Of a stretch of DNA of 64,000 bases, positions 41,870 through 50,331 are shown one piece after another. Below the pieces are notes generated by a model, which was not told where the DNA came from, did not search any database, and saw only the letters and a program-made list of their open reading frames with translations. Within the stretch, counting starts at the first letter, position 1. Every line of letters begins with the position of its first letter. A program made the position numbers and the translations under genes. The DNA is from CAYYFX01 sp046330135 (GTDB lineage: Bacteria > ARS69), in assembly GCA_046330135.1 (NCBI GenBank), contig JAXLTI010000007.1, forward strand, positions 62,001 through 126,000. Reading direction: 5' to 3'.

Positions 41870-43567
41870 TTGCTCCGCGAGCTGTCGATCCAGGACATCG
41901 CCATCATCCCCGAGGTCGAGTTGCGCTTCGACGCCGGGCTCAACGTGCTCTCGGGCGAGACCGGCGCCGGGAAGTCGCTCGTCGTGGGCGGGCTGCGCCT
42001 CTTGTGCGGGGAGAAGCCGCCTCCGGACTTCGTGCGCGAGGGCGAGGAGCGGGGCGTCGTCGAGGCGGTCTTCGAGCTGGATCCGAAGGGCTGGATCGCG
42101 AAGCGCCTCGCCGCGCTCGGCCTCGAGGTCGAGGACGGGGAGCTGATCCTGCGTCGCGAGATCGCGCAGGAAGGCAAGGGTCGCGTCCGCGCGAACGGCC
42201 AGGCGATTCCCCTCCGGCTCCTCGCCGAGGCCTCGGAGCTGCTCGTGGACCTCCATGGCCAGCACGACCACCAGTCCCTGCTGCGGCCGTCGTGGCAGCT
42301 CGAGGCGCTCGACGAGTTCGGGAAGCTCGCCTCGAAGCGCGAGCGCTTCGCCGAAGAGCTGGAGGCGCTCCGCGCGGCGCGTGCCGAGCGGGCCGCGGTC
42401 GAGGCGAGCACCAAGGACGACGCGGAGCGCGCGGAGCTTCGACGCTTCCAGCGCGAGGAGCTGGATCGCGCGCGCCCGGTGCGCGGGGAACTGTCGGAGC
42501 TGACGGCGGAGCGCGGAAGGCTCGAGCGCGCGACGCAGCTCAAGGAGTCCGCGGCGCTCGTGGTGGAGGGGCTCGTGGACGCGGAGGACTGCGTCCGCGA
42601 CGCCCTCGCGAAGCTCGCCCACGTGGCGGGGGATGCCGCGCGGCACGACCCGGCATGGGACGGCCTCCGGGATGCGCTGGGCGCGCTCGCGGTGAACGTG
42701 GACGAGGCGGGCCGGGACGCTCGCCGCCTCTTCGAGGCGACCGCCGAGGATCCGGAGCGGCTCGCGTTCGTCCGCGAGCGCGTGCATCTCCTCGAGGATC
42801 TCCGGCGGAAGTACGGCGACGAGGACGCGCTCTTCGCGCTGTGGGAGCGCCTGCGCGAAGAGGGGGCGGACCCGGCGTCGCGGACGCGGCGCCTCGCGGC
42901 TTTGCGGGAGCAGGAGGCGGGCATCTCTGATAGACTTCGCGCCCTCGGGCTCGAGTTGACCCAGCGGCGCGCGGCTTCCGCGCGCCGACTCGTCTCCGCC
43001 GTGACCGAGGCGCTCGAAGAGCTGGGCATGCCGGGCGCTCGCTTCGACGTCCAGCTCGTCTCGCGCGAGACGGGAACGGACGTCGGCGGGTCGCCGGCTC
43101 GTCTCGCGGGCCCGTCCGGTCTGGACGCCTGCGAGCTTCTCCTCGCTCCGAACCGCGGCGGGCGCCTGTTGCCGCTGCGGTCGGCGGCCTCGGGCGGCGA
43201 GCTCTCGCGCGTGATGCTCGCGCTGAAGTCGGTGCTCGGGGAGACCCGGGGGACGGCGACCATGGTCTTCGACGAGATCGACCACGGAATCGGCGGGCTC
43301 GTGGCCGGGCGGGTCGGGCGGCGGCTTTCGGAGCTGGCGGCGTCGCGGCAGATCCTCTGCATCACGCACCTGCCGCAGATCGCGTCGCGCGCCTCGGTGC
43401 ATTTCCGGGTGCGGAAGGAAGACGACGCGTCGGGGGTCGTGACCACGGTGGAACGGGTGGAAGGGGAGGGACGCGTGCAGGAGATCGCCCGCATGCTCGG
43501 AGCCGCGGACGGACGGGGTGCCGCGGTCGAGCACGCGCGGGAGCTCCTGGCGGGGGACCGCGCGTGA
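41870..43567 (+). CDS. recN: DNA repair protein RecN
   Basis: 565 residues from TTG 41870 (GGAGG 10 nt upstream). LRELSIQDIAIIPEVELRFDAGLNVLSGETGAGKSLVV is the RecN start with Walker A; DLHGQHDHQSLLRP follows; the central coiled coil and C-terminal RSAASGGELSRVMLALKSVLG (signature) and MVFDEIDHGIGGLVA (Walker B) complete the SMC-like ATPase. Works in double-strand break repair. GTGA overlap with the next gene. Confidence 0.95.
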   Translation: MLRELSIQDIAIIPEVELRFDAGLNVLSGETGAGKSLVVGGLRLLCGEKPPPDFVREGEERGVVEAVFELDPKGWIAKRLAALGLEVEDGELILRREIAQEGKGRVRANGQAIPLRLLAEASELLVDLHGQHDHQSLLRPSWQLEALDEFGKLASKRERFAEELEALRAARAERAAVEASTKDDAERAELRRFQREELDRARPVRGELSELTAERGRLERATQLKESAALVVEGLVDAEDCVRDALAKLAHVAGDAARHDPAWDGLRDALGALAVNVDEAGRDARRLFEATAEDPERLAFVRERVHLLEDLRRKYGDEDALFALWERLREEGADPASRTRRLAALREQEAGISDRLRALGLELTQRRAASARRLVSAVTEALEELGMPGARFDVQLVSRETGTDVGGSPARLAGPSGLDACELLLAPNRGGRLLPLRSAASGGELSRVMLALKSVLGETRGTATMVFDEIDHGIGGLVAGRVGRRLSELAASRQILCITHLPQIASRASVHFRVRKEDDASGVVTTVERVEGEGRVQEIARMLGAADGRGAAVEHARELLAGDRA

Positions 43568-44088
43568 AGGTCGCCGACGCGCTGTCGATCGCCCGGATCG
43601 TGCTCACGCTGCCGCTCGCGCTCGCGATCCTCGCCGGCCGCTCCGGGCTGGCCGGGGCCATCGCCGTCGTCGCGCTCTCCACGGACTTCTTCGACGGCTG
43701 GTTCGCGCGGCGCAGCCATTCCTCGTCTTCGCTCGGGCGCGTGCTCGATCCTCTCGCGGACAAGGTGCTCGCGGCCGGCGCGCTCGGTGCGCTCCTCGCG
43801 GCGGGCCGCGTGCCCGCGGAGCTCGTGGTCGTGGTGATCGTGCGGGACGTGGTCCTGCTGGCGTTCGGCTGGGTTCGCATCCGCGGCGGCGCGCCCGCGC
43901 CCGCGGCGAACACGCTGGGCAAGGTGGCGTTCACCACCCTCGGCGTCTTCCTCGCGGGCGCGGTGGCCGGGGTCCGCTGGCCGGCGTGGGCGCCGGGGCT
44001 CGTGGGCGGGCTCTACGTGGTGGCGGGCCTGTCGTACGCCACGCGCCTTCCCGCGCCCTTCCGCCGCGCCGTGGAGGGCAAACGATGA
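43564..44088 (+). CDS. CDP-alcohol phosphatidyltransferase (PgsA-like)
   Basis: 174 residues, about five membrane helices. STDFFDGWFARRSHSSSSLGRVLDPLADK contains the full family motif D-x2-D-G-x2-A-R-x8-G-x3-D-x3-D. Closest in length and motif to phosphatidylglycerophosphate synthase, which joins CDP-diacylglycerol and glycerol-3-P, but the alcohol substrate cannot be fixed from sequence. Translationally coupled (4-bp overlaps) to recN and trpE without obvious functional link. Confidence 0.85.
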   Translation: MKVADALSIARIVLTLPLALAILAGRSGLAGAIAVVALSTDFFDGWFARRSHSSSSLGRVLDPLADKVLAAGALGALLAAGRVPAELVVVVIVRDVVLLAFGWVRIRGGAPAPAANTLGKVAFTTLGVFLAGAVAGVRWPAWAPGLVGGLYVVAGLSYATRLPAPFRRAVEGKR

Positions 44089-45575
44089 TCCGTCCCACGC
44101 TCGCGGAGTACAAGGCGCTCGCGAAGGGCGGCGGCCGCGTGCCGGTGGTGCGCGAGATCCTCGCCGACACGGACACGCCGGTGTCCGCGTTCCTCAAGAT
44201 CGCGCACGGCACGCACGCGTTCCTCCTCGAGAGCGTCGAGGGCGGGGAGAAGTGGTCGCGCTACTCCATCCTCGGGGCGGATCCGGCCGCGGTGTACCTC
44301 GCCCAGGACGGCAAGGTGGAGATCCGGCGCCCGGGAAAGAAGACGCGCGTCCTCGAGGGCGAGCGCGACCCCCTGGCCGAGCTGGAGCGATGGATCGCGT
44401 CGCAGCGGCCGGTGGAGATCGAAGGGCTGCCGCCCTTCTGGGGCGGCGCGGTGGGCTTCGTCGGCTACGACGCCGTGCGCTCGCTCGAGAAGCTGCCACA
44501 GGTCGCGAAGGACGATCTCCGCATCCCCGACGCCGTCTTCCAGCTCTGCGACACGGTCGTCGTCTTCGACAACCTGACCCTCACCATGAAGGTGATCGCG
44601 AGCCGGCCGGGCGGAGGGGATGCCGAAGCCGCGTACCGCGAGTGCGTCGCGGAGATCGAAGGGCTCATCGCGCAGCTGCAAGGGCCGCTGCCGCCGCCCG
44701 CGGACGGCAAGGGGCGGCGCTCCGGCGGCCGCTTCACGAGCAACTTCACGCGCGCCGGCTACAAGGACGCCGTGATGAAGGCGAAGGAGCACATCCGCGC
44801 GGGGGACGCGGTGCAGATCGTGCTCGCGCAGCGCTTCGAGAAGAAGCTCGGCTGCGATCCCTTCGACCTCTACCGCGCGCTCCGCGTCATCAACCCGTCG
44901 TCCTACATGTTCTTCCTGCGCATGGGCGAGCACAAGCTCGCGGGGTCCTCGCCCGAGGTGCTCGTGCGGGTGACGGGCGACGACGTGGAGCTTCGCCCCA
45001 TCGCCGGGACGCGGCCGCGCGGCGCCACCCGCGCGGAGGACCTGACGCTCGAGGAGGATCTGCGGCGCTCGGAGAAGGAGCGCGCGGAGCACGTGATGCT
45101 CGTGGATCTCGGACGCAACGACCTCGGGCGCGTGTGCGAGTACAAGACGGTGGACGTGAGCGAGCTGATGGCGGTGGAGCGCTACTCGCACGTGATGCAC
45201 CTCGTGTCCAACGTGGTGGGGAAGAGGCGCGAGGGCGTCTCGAGCGTGGACGTGCTGCGCGCGGCCTTCCCCGCCGGCACGGTGTCGGGCGCGCCGAAGG
45301 TGCGCGCGATGGAGATCATCGAGGAGCTGGAGCCGTCGCGGCGCGGGACGTACGCGGGTGCGGTGGGCTACGTCTCCTTCGACGGCAACCTGGACACGTG
45401 CATCACGATCCGCACGGCCTACGTGGAGAACGACATCGTGCGCATCGGGACGGGCGCGGGGATCGTGGCGGACTCGGACCCCGAAGCGGAGTACCGCGAG
45501 ACCGTGAACAAGGCGAAGGCCCTCATGGCGGCGATCGCGATGGCGGAACGGCGCGACGGAGGGAGCGGGCGTTGA
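44085..45575 (+). CDS. trpE: Anthranilate synthase component I
   Basis: 496 residues. The N-domain has TPVSAFLKIAHGTHAFLLESVEGGEKWSRYSILG, with the Leu-Leu-Glu-Ser region that binds feedback Trp. The catalytic part has AGDAVQIVLAQRFE, SSPEVLVRVTGDDVELRPIAGTRPRG, HVMLVDLGRNDLGRVC, FPAGTVSGAPKVRAMEIIEELE and RTAYVENDIVRIGTGAGIVADSDPEAEY. Makes anthranilate from chorismate with TrpG. First gene of a trpEGDCB block; no leader peptide or attenuator precedes it because the gene overlaps its upstream neighbour. Confidence 0.96.
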   Translation: MIRPTLAEYKALAKGGGRVPVVREILADTDTPVSAFLKIAHGTHAFLLESVEGGEKWSRYSILGADPAAVYLAQDGKVEIRRPGKKTRVLEGERDPLAELERWIASQRPVEIEGLPPFWGGAVGFVGYDAVRSLEKLPQVAKDDLRIPDAVFQLCDTVVVFDNLTLTMKVIASRPGGGDAEAAYRECVAEIEGLIAQLQGPLPPPADGKGRRSGGRFTSNFTRAGYKDAVMKAKEHIRAGDAVQIVLAQRFEKKLGCDPFDLYRALRVINPSSYMFFLRMGEHKLAGSSPEVLVRVTGDDVELRPIAGTRPRGATRAEDLTLEEDLRRSEKERAEHVMLVDLGRNDLGRVCEYKTVDVSELMAVERYSHVMHLVSNVVGKRREGVSSVDVLRAAFPAGTVSGAPKVRAMEIIEELEPSRRGTYAGAVGYVSFDGNLDTCITIRTAYVENDIVRIGTGAGIVADSDPEAEYRETVNKAKALMAAIAMAERRDGGSGR

Positions 45576-46135
45576 TCCTCGTCATCGATAACTACGACTC
45601 GTTCACGTACAACCTCGTCCAGTACCTCGGCGAGCTGGGAGCCGCGCCCGAGGTGCGCCGCAACGACGCCGTGACGGTGGCGCAGATCCGCCGCCTGAAG
45701 CCGGAGCGCATCGTGATCTCGCCGGGGCCGGGCCGGCCCGAGGACGCGGGCATCTCGCCCGGGGTCATCCACGAGCTCGCGGGCAAGCTTCCCATCCTCG
45801 GCGTGTGCCTGGGCCACCAGTGCCTCGGGGTGGTCTACGGAGCGAAGGTGGTGCGGGCGGAACGGCTCCTCCACGGGAAGACGTCGCGCATCATCCACAA
45901 CGGGAAGGACATCTTCCGCGGGGTGGAGAATCCCTTCGAGGCCACGCGCTATCATTCGCTCATCGTGGACAAGGACACGGTGGGGAAGGATCTCGCCGTG
46001 ACCGCGTGGACTGCGGACCAGGAGATCATGGGCCTGCGCCACCGCACGGCCCCCCTCTTCGGCGTGCAGTTCCATCCGGAGTCCATCCTCACGACCGAAG
46101 GCAAGAAGATCCTCAAGAACTTCCTCGAGGTGTGA
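45572..46135 (+). CDS. trpG: Anthranilate synthase component II (glutamine amidotransferase)
   Basis: 187 residues from TTG 45572, which overlaps the trpE stop; GGAGGG lies upstream. ILVIDNYDSFTYNLVQYLGE, ISPGPGRPEDAGIS, GVCLGHQCLG (nucleophilic Cys) and FGVQFHPESILTTEGKKIL are class I amidotransferase blocks with His and Glu of the triad. Supplies ammonia to TrpE; may also serve para-aminobenzoate synthesis, as no pabA is seen. Confidence 0.95.
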   Translation: MILVIDNYDSFTYNLVQYLGELGAAPEVRRNDAVTVAQIRRLKPERIVISPGPGRPEDAGISPGVIHELAGKLPILGVCLGHQCLGVVYGAKVVRAERLLHGKTSRIIHNGKDIFRGVENPFEATRYHSLIVDKDTVGKDLAVTAWTADQEIMGLRHRTAPLFGVQFHPESILTTEGKKILKNFLEV

Positions 46136-46142
46136 GGCGCGC

Positions 46143-47171
46143 GTGACCGAGGACACCTCTCCGCGCCTGCGCGAGGCGTTGCACCGGCTCCTGGAGGGCG
46201 AGCATCTCGACGAGGGCGTCGCCGAGGGGGCGATGGAGGAGATCGTCCAGGGAAAGGCGTCCGAGGGCCGGATCGCGGGCTACCTGGTCGCCATGCGCCT
46301 GAAGGGCGAAACGCCGGCGGAGGTGGTGGGCTCCGTGCGGGCGCTGCGCGCCGCGGGCACCACGATCACGTCCACGCGAGCGCGCGTCCTGGATACCTGC
46401 GGCACGGGCGGCGATCGGGCGGGCACCTTCAACATCTCCACCGGCGCGGCGCTCGTGGCGGCCGCCGCGGGAGCCACGGTCGCGAAGCACGGGAACCGCT
46501 CGGTCTCGTCGCGGTGCGGCTCGGCCGACGTTCTTCGCGAGATGCGCCTGCCGGTGGACCTGGATGCGCCGCGCGCCACGGCGCTGCTCGAGAAGCACGG
46601 CTTCGTCTTCCTCTTCGCCCCGATCTTCCACGGCGCCATCAAGCACGCGATGCCCGCGCGCATCGCCCTCGCCACGCGCACGATCTTCAATCTCCTCGGT
46701 CCGCTCGCGAACCCCGCCAAGGCGCAGCGTCAAGTCGTGGGCGTGTTCAGCCCCGCGGTGCTCGGCCTGGTGGGCGAGGCGCTCCGCGGCCTCGGCACGG
46801 AGCACGCGTTCGTGGTGCATTCGGAGGACGGCCTGGACGAGGTCTCCCTCTCCGCGCCCACCGAGGTCGTCGAGGTGCTGCCCTCGGGGTGGCGGCAGCA
46901 CCGGATCGCGCCCGAGGACTTCGGGCTGGCGCGGGCGGGTCGCGCGTCGCTCGCGGGCGGAGATGCGCGCGAGAACGCCGCGATCCTCGAGCGGATCTTC
47001 GCGAAGCAGAAAGGCCCGTGTCGCGACGTCGTGGTGATGAACGCGGGCCTCGCGCTCCTGGCGGCGGGCGTGGCGTCGGACTACCGCGACGGGGCCGCGC
47101 GCGCGGCGGCGGCCATCGACTCCGGGAAGGCGGCGGCGCTGGTGGAGGCGCTGCGCGGCGAAGCGTCGTGA
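46143..47171 (+). CDS. trpD: Anthranilate phosphoribosyltransferase
   Basis: 342 residues from GTG 46143. DTCGTGGDRAGTFNISTGAALVAAAAGATVAKHGNRSVSS is the PRPP/Mg2+ binding core; FLFAPIFHGAIKHAMPARIAL and TIFNLLGPLANPA are diagnostic. Transfers phosphoribose to anthranilate. 7 bp after trpG and GTGA overlap with trpC. Confidence 0.96.
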   Translation: MTEDTSPRLREALHRLLEGEHLDEGVAEGAMEEIVQGKASEGRIAGYLVAMRLKGETPAEVVGSVRALRAAGTTITSTRARVLDTCGTGGDRAGTFNISTGAALVAAAAGATVAKHGNRSVSSRCGSADVLREMRLPVDLDAPRATALLEKHGFVFLFAPIFHGAIKHAMPARIALATRTIFNLLGPLANPAKAQRQVVGVFSPAVLGLVGEALRGLGTEHAFVVHSEDGLDEVSLSAPTEVVEVLPSGWRQHRIAPEDFGLARAGRASLAGGDARENAAILERIFAKQKGPCRDVVVMNAGLALLAAGVASDYRDGAARAAAAIDSGKAAALVEALRGEAS

Positions 47172-47962
47172 GCGTCCTGGAGCAGATCGTCGAACGGGTG
47201 CGGGAGCGGCTCGCGGAGACGAAGCGGAGAGTGCCGGTCCCGGTCGTGCGTCGGGATGCGGAGGCGGCGGCCGCCCGGCCGTCCTTTCGCGCGGCGATCG
47301 AGGCGGAGGGGACCAGCTTGATCGCGGAAGCGAAGGCCCGCTCGCCATCGAAGGGCGTGCTGCGCGATCCCTACGATCCGGTGGCGCTGGCGCGGGCGTA
47401 CGCGTCGGCGGGAGCGCGGGCGGTCTCGGTCCTGACGGAGCCGGACTTCTTCGACGGTGCGCCCGCGCATCTCGTGGCGGTGCGCGACGCGGTGGCGCTG
47501 CCCGTCCTGCGCAAGGACTTCGTCGTGGACGAGTACCAGCTGTGGGAGGCGAAGGCGTGGGGCGCGTCGGCCGCGCTGCTGATCGTGGCGGCGCTGGAGG
47601 ACGCGCTGCTCCGCGATCTCCGCGCGACGGCGGCGGCGATCGGCGTGGATGCCCTGGTGGAGGTGCATACGGAGGCGGAGGCGGAGCGCGCGCTCGCGGC
47701 GGGCGCCCTGATCGTCGGCGTGAACCACCGCGATCTCGCGACCTTCCGCACCGAGCGAGACGCGACGGCACGCGTGGCGAAGGTCGTGCCGAAGGACGTG
47801 CTGCTCGTCTCCGAGAGCGGGATCAAGACGCGCGCGGACGTGCTGGAGGTCGAACGCGCCGGCGCTCGCGCGGTCCTCGTGGGCGAGGCGCTGGTGACGT
47901 CGGCGGATCCGGGCGCGAAGACGAGGGAGTTGATCGGCCGCGCGGCGGGCGCGCCGTCATGA
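47168..47962 (+). CDS. trpC: Indole-3-glycerol-phosphate synthase
   Basis: 264 residues from GTG 47168. LIAEAKARSPSKGVLRD carries the catalytic Lys region; AVSVLTEPDFFDG, LPVLRKDFVVDEYQLWEAKAWGASAALLI, VEVHTEAEAERAL, VGVNHRDLATF and LVSESGIKTRADV complete the TIM barrel. Monofunctional: there is no fused TrpF domain as in E. coli. ATGA overlap with trpB. Confidence 0.95.
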   Translation: MSVLEQIVERVRERLAETKRRVPVPVVRRDAEAAAARPSFRAAIEAEGTSLIAEAKARSPSKGVLRDPYDPVALARAYASAGARAVSVLTEPDFFDGAPAHLVAVRDAVALPVLRKDFVVDEYQLWEAKAWGASAALLIVAALEDALLRDLRATAAAIGVDALVEVHTEAEAERALAAGALIVGVNHRDLATFRTERDATARVAKVVPKDVLLVSESGIKTRADVLEVERAGARAVLVGEALVTSADPGAKTRELIGRAAGAPS

Positions 47963-49191
47963 CCGGCCGCGGCGGGGGCGACCGCATGAGGAGGCGCGAG
48001 AGCCTGCCGGACGCGCGCGGCTACTTCGGCCCCTACGGCGGCCGGTTCGTGCCCGAGACGATCATGACCGCGCTCGAGGAGCTGGAGGCCGCGGCGGACG
48101 AGGCGCTCTCGGATCCGGCATTCCACGCCGAGCTGGACAAGCTCCTGCGCGACTACGTCGGTCGCCCGTCGCCGCTGTACCACGCGCGCCGGCTCTCGGA
48201 AGAAGCGCGCGTCACCGTCTACCTGAAGCGGGAGGACCTTCTCCACACGGGCGCGCACAAGATCAACAACACGATCGGGCAAGCGCTGCTCACGAAGCGC
48301 ATGGGGAAGCCGCGCGTGATCGCGGAGACCGGCGCGGGGCAGCACGGCGTGGCCACCGCCACCGCTGCGGCGCTCCTGGGCCTCCGCTGCACGATCTACA
48401 TGGGCACCGAGGACATGCGTCGTCAGGAGCCGAACGTCTTCCGCATGCGACTCCTGGGCGCGGAGGTCGTGGGCGTGGCCTCGGGGAGCAAGACGCTCAA
48501 GGACGCCATCAACGAAGCGATGCGCGACTGGGTGACGAACGTGGGGGACACGCACTACATCCTCGGCTCGGTCCTCGGCCCGCATCCGTTTCCGCGGATC
48601 GTGCGCGACTTCCAGAAGGTGATCGGGCACGAGGCGCGCCGGCAGATCCTGGAGAAGGAAGGAAGGCTTCCGGATCTGCTGGTGGCGTGCGTCGGCGGCG
48701 GGTCGAACTCCCTCGGGCTCTTCTTCGAGTTCGTGCCGGACGAGTCGGTGCGGCTCGTGGGAGTGGAGGCCGGCGGTCTCGGGATCTCGCCCGGAAAGCA
48801 CGCGGCGCGCTTCGCGGGCGGCAGCCCGGGCGTGCTGCACGGAACGAGGAGCTGGCTTCTCCAGAACGCGGACGGCCAGGTGGAGGCCACGCACAGCGTC
48901 TCCGCGGGACTGGACTACCCCTCGATCGGCCCGGAGCACGCATGGCTCCACGAGACGGGCCGCGCGGAGTACGCGTGGGTCACGGACGACGAAGCGCTGT
49001 CCGCGTTCCAGACCCTGAACCGCACCGAGGGGATTCTGCCCGCGCTCGAGTCGGCGCACGCGATCGCGTGGCTGCTGCGCGAAGGGCCGAAGATGCCGGA
49101 CGACACGCTCGCGGTGGTGAACCTCTCCGGCCGCGGCGACAAGGACGTGCACCATGCGTCGGCGGAGATCGAGAAGCGTCGCGGCGGGTGA
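47959..49191 (+). CDS. trpB: Tryptophan synthase beta chain
   Basis: 410 residues from ATG 47959 (ATG 47986 possible). YFGPYGGRFVPETIM, REDLLHTGAHKINNTIGQALL with the PLP Lys, ETGAGQHGVATATAAALLG, MGTEDMRRQEPNVFRMRLLGAEV and VGGGSNSLGLF are TrpB1 blocks. Normally works with TrpA, which is not encoded in this cluster. Last gene of the block; 120 bp follow before the next gene. Confidence 0.95.
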   Translation: MTGRGGGDRMRRRESLPDARGYFGPYGGRFVPETIMTALEELEAAADEALSDPAFHAELDKLLRDYVGRPSPLYHARRLSEEARVTVYLKREDLLHTGAHKINNTIGQALLTKRMGKPRVIAETGAGQHGVATATAAALLGLRCTIYMGTEDMRRQEPNVFRMRLLGAEVVGVASGSKTLKDAINEAMRDWVTNVGDTHYILGSVLGPHPFPRIVRDFQKVIGHEARRQILEKEGRLPDLLVACVGGGSNSLGLFFEFVPDESVRLVGVEAGGLGISPGKHAARFAGGSPGVLHGTRSWLLQNADGQVEATHSVSAGLDYPSIGPEHAWLHETGRAEYAWVTDDEALSAFQTLNRTEGILPALESAHAIAWLLREGPKMPDDTLAVVNLSGRGDKDVHHASAEIEKRRGG

Positions 49192-49311
49192 GCCGGGAGC
49201 AGGCGAGCGGCTCCTCCCTCGGGGTCGGCTTCCCCTCGATTCAGGAACGCACCGACATGTATCATGGAGGCGTCGACGAAGAGCTTCCCGAGCTCTCCAC
49301 GGAGACGAGCC

Positions 49312-50304
49312 ATGAGAGGGACATCCCTTCTTCTTCTCTTCGTGGCCGGACTCTCGATGACCCTGCCGAGTCCGACCCGCGCCACGCCGTTCCCCGTGAG
49401 CTTCACGTTGTCATGGGGGCAGGAAGGCTCGGCGCCGCATCAGTTCGCGGAGCCGTTCGGCATCGGACAAGGCGCCGAGGGCTCCGTGTACGTGGTCGAG
49501 AACCAGTGGAACCGCGTGCAGAAGTACGACGCCGTGGGGCGCTTCGTCCTCGCGTGGGGCTTCGAGGGCGACGGCCCGGGAGCGTTCCTGAATCCCGAGG
49601 ACGTGGCCGTGGGTCCCGACGGCCTCGTGTACGTCGCGGACTCGCGCAACCGGCGCATCCAGAAGTTCACCGCCCAGGGCGCCTTCGTAGGGATGTGGAG
49701 CACTCCGCGGGAGGGCACGGGAACCGACCGCGCCCGCGGCGTCGCCTTCGACTCGCACGGCGACGTGTACGTGACGTTCGGACTGCCCGCCCGCGTGGAG
49801 AAGTACCACCCGGACGGGACGTACTTCGGCGAGTGGGACATCCCGGGGACGCCGCAGAATCCCGCGGGAGGCGCGCTCGGGATCGCGATCTCCCGGTCGG
49901 ACGACGTCTACATCGTCGATCCGACCTACTCGTGGTCGGGGGTGCGCCGCTTCGACACCCAGGGCGCGCTGCTGAGCGAGTGGGGCGGCGCAGGAACGGG
50001 GCCGGGGCGATTCCAGACCGCCCTCGACGTGGCCGTGGACCGATTCGATCGCGTCTTCGTCACGGATTCGGAGAACGACCGCGTCCAGGTGTTCACGGCG
50101 ACGGGCACCTACCTCGGGGAGTTCGGCGGCTCCGGCACGCTCGACGGCCAGTTCGTGCGGCCCCGCGGCGTCGCGGTCCAGGACGACGGCCACGTGTTCG
50201 TCGTCGACGCGCTCAATCATCGCGTGGAGAAGTTCGGCTACACCGTCCTGGCCGTGGAGCCGTGGAGCTTCGGACGATTGAAGGCGATGTTCCGCGGCGA
50301 GTGA
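49312..50304 (+). CDS. Secreted NHL-repeat beta-propeller protein
   Basis: 330 residues from ATG 49312 (GGAG 7 nt upstream). Residues 1-25 form a signal peptide (RGTSLLLLFVAGLSMTLPS). Six NHL-type repeats follow, each like NPEDVAVGPDGLVYVADSRNRRIQKF, the last being RPRGVAVQDDGHVFVVDALNHRVEKF. NHL propellers usually mediate protein or ligand binding; this one lacks other domains. Probably periplasmic or extracellular. No known partner nearby. A TATCAT at 49260-49265 could be its -10 box but lacks a good -35. Confidence 0.85.
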   Translation: MRGTSLLLLFVAGLSMTLPSPTRATPFPVSFTLSWGQEGSAPHQFAEPFGIGQGAEGSVYVVENQWNRVQKYDAVGRFVLAWGFEGDGPGAFLNPEDVAVGPDGLVYVADSRNRRIQKFTAQGAFVGMWSTPREGTGTDRARGVAFDSHGDVYVTFGLPARVEKYHPDGTYFGEWDIPGTPQNPAGGALGIAISRSDDVYIVDPTYSWSGVRRFDTQGALLSEWGGAGTGPGRFQTALDVAVDRFDRVFVTDSENDRVQVFTATGTYLGEFGGSGTLDGQFVRPRGVAVQDDGHVFVVDALNHRVEKFGYTVLAVEPWSFGRLKAMFRGE

Positions 50305-50331
50305 GACGAGCTGCGGCTCCCTCGGTCGGGC

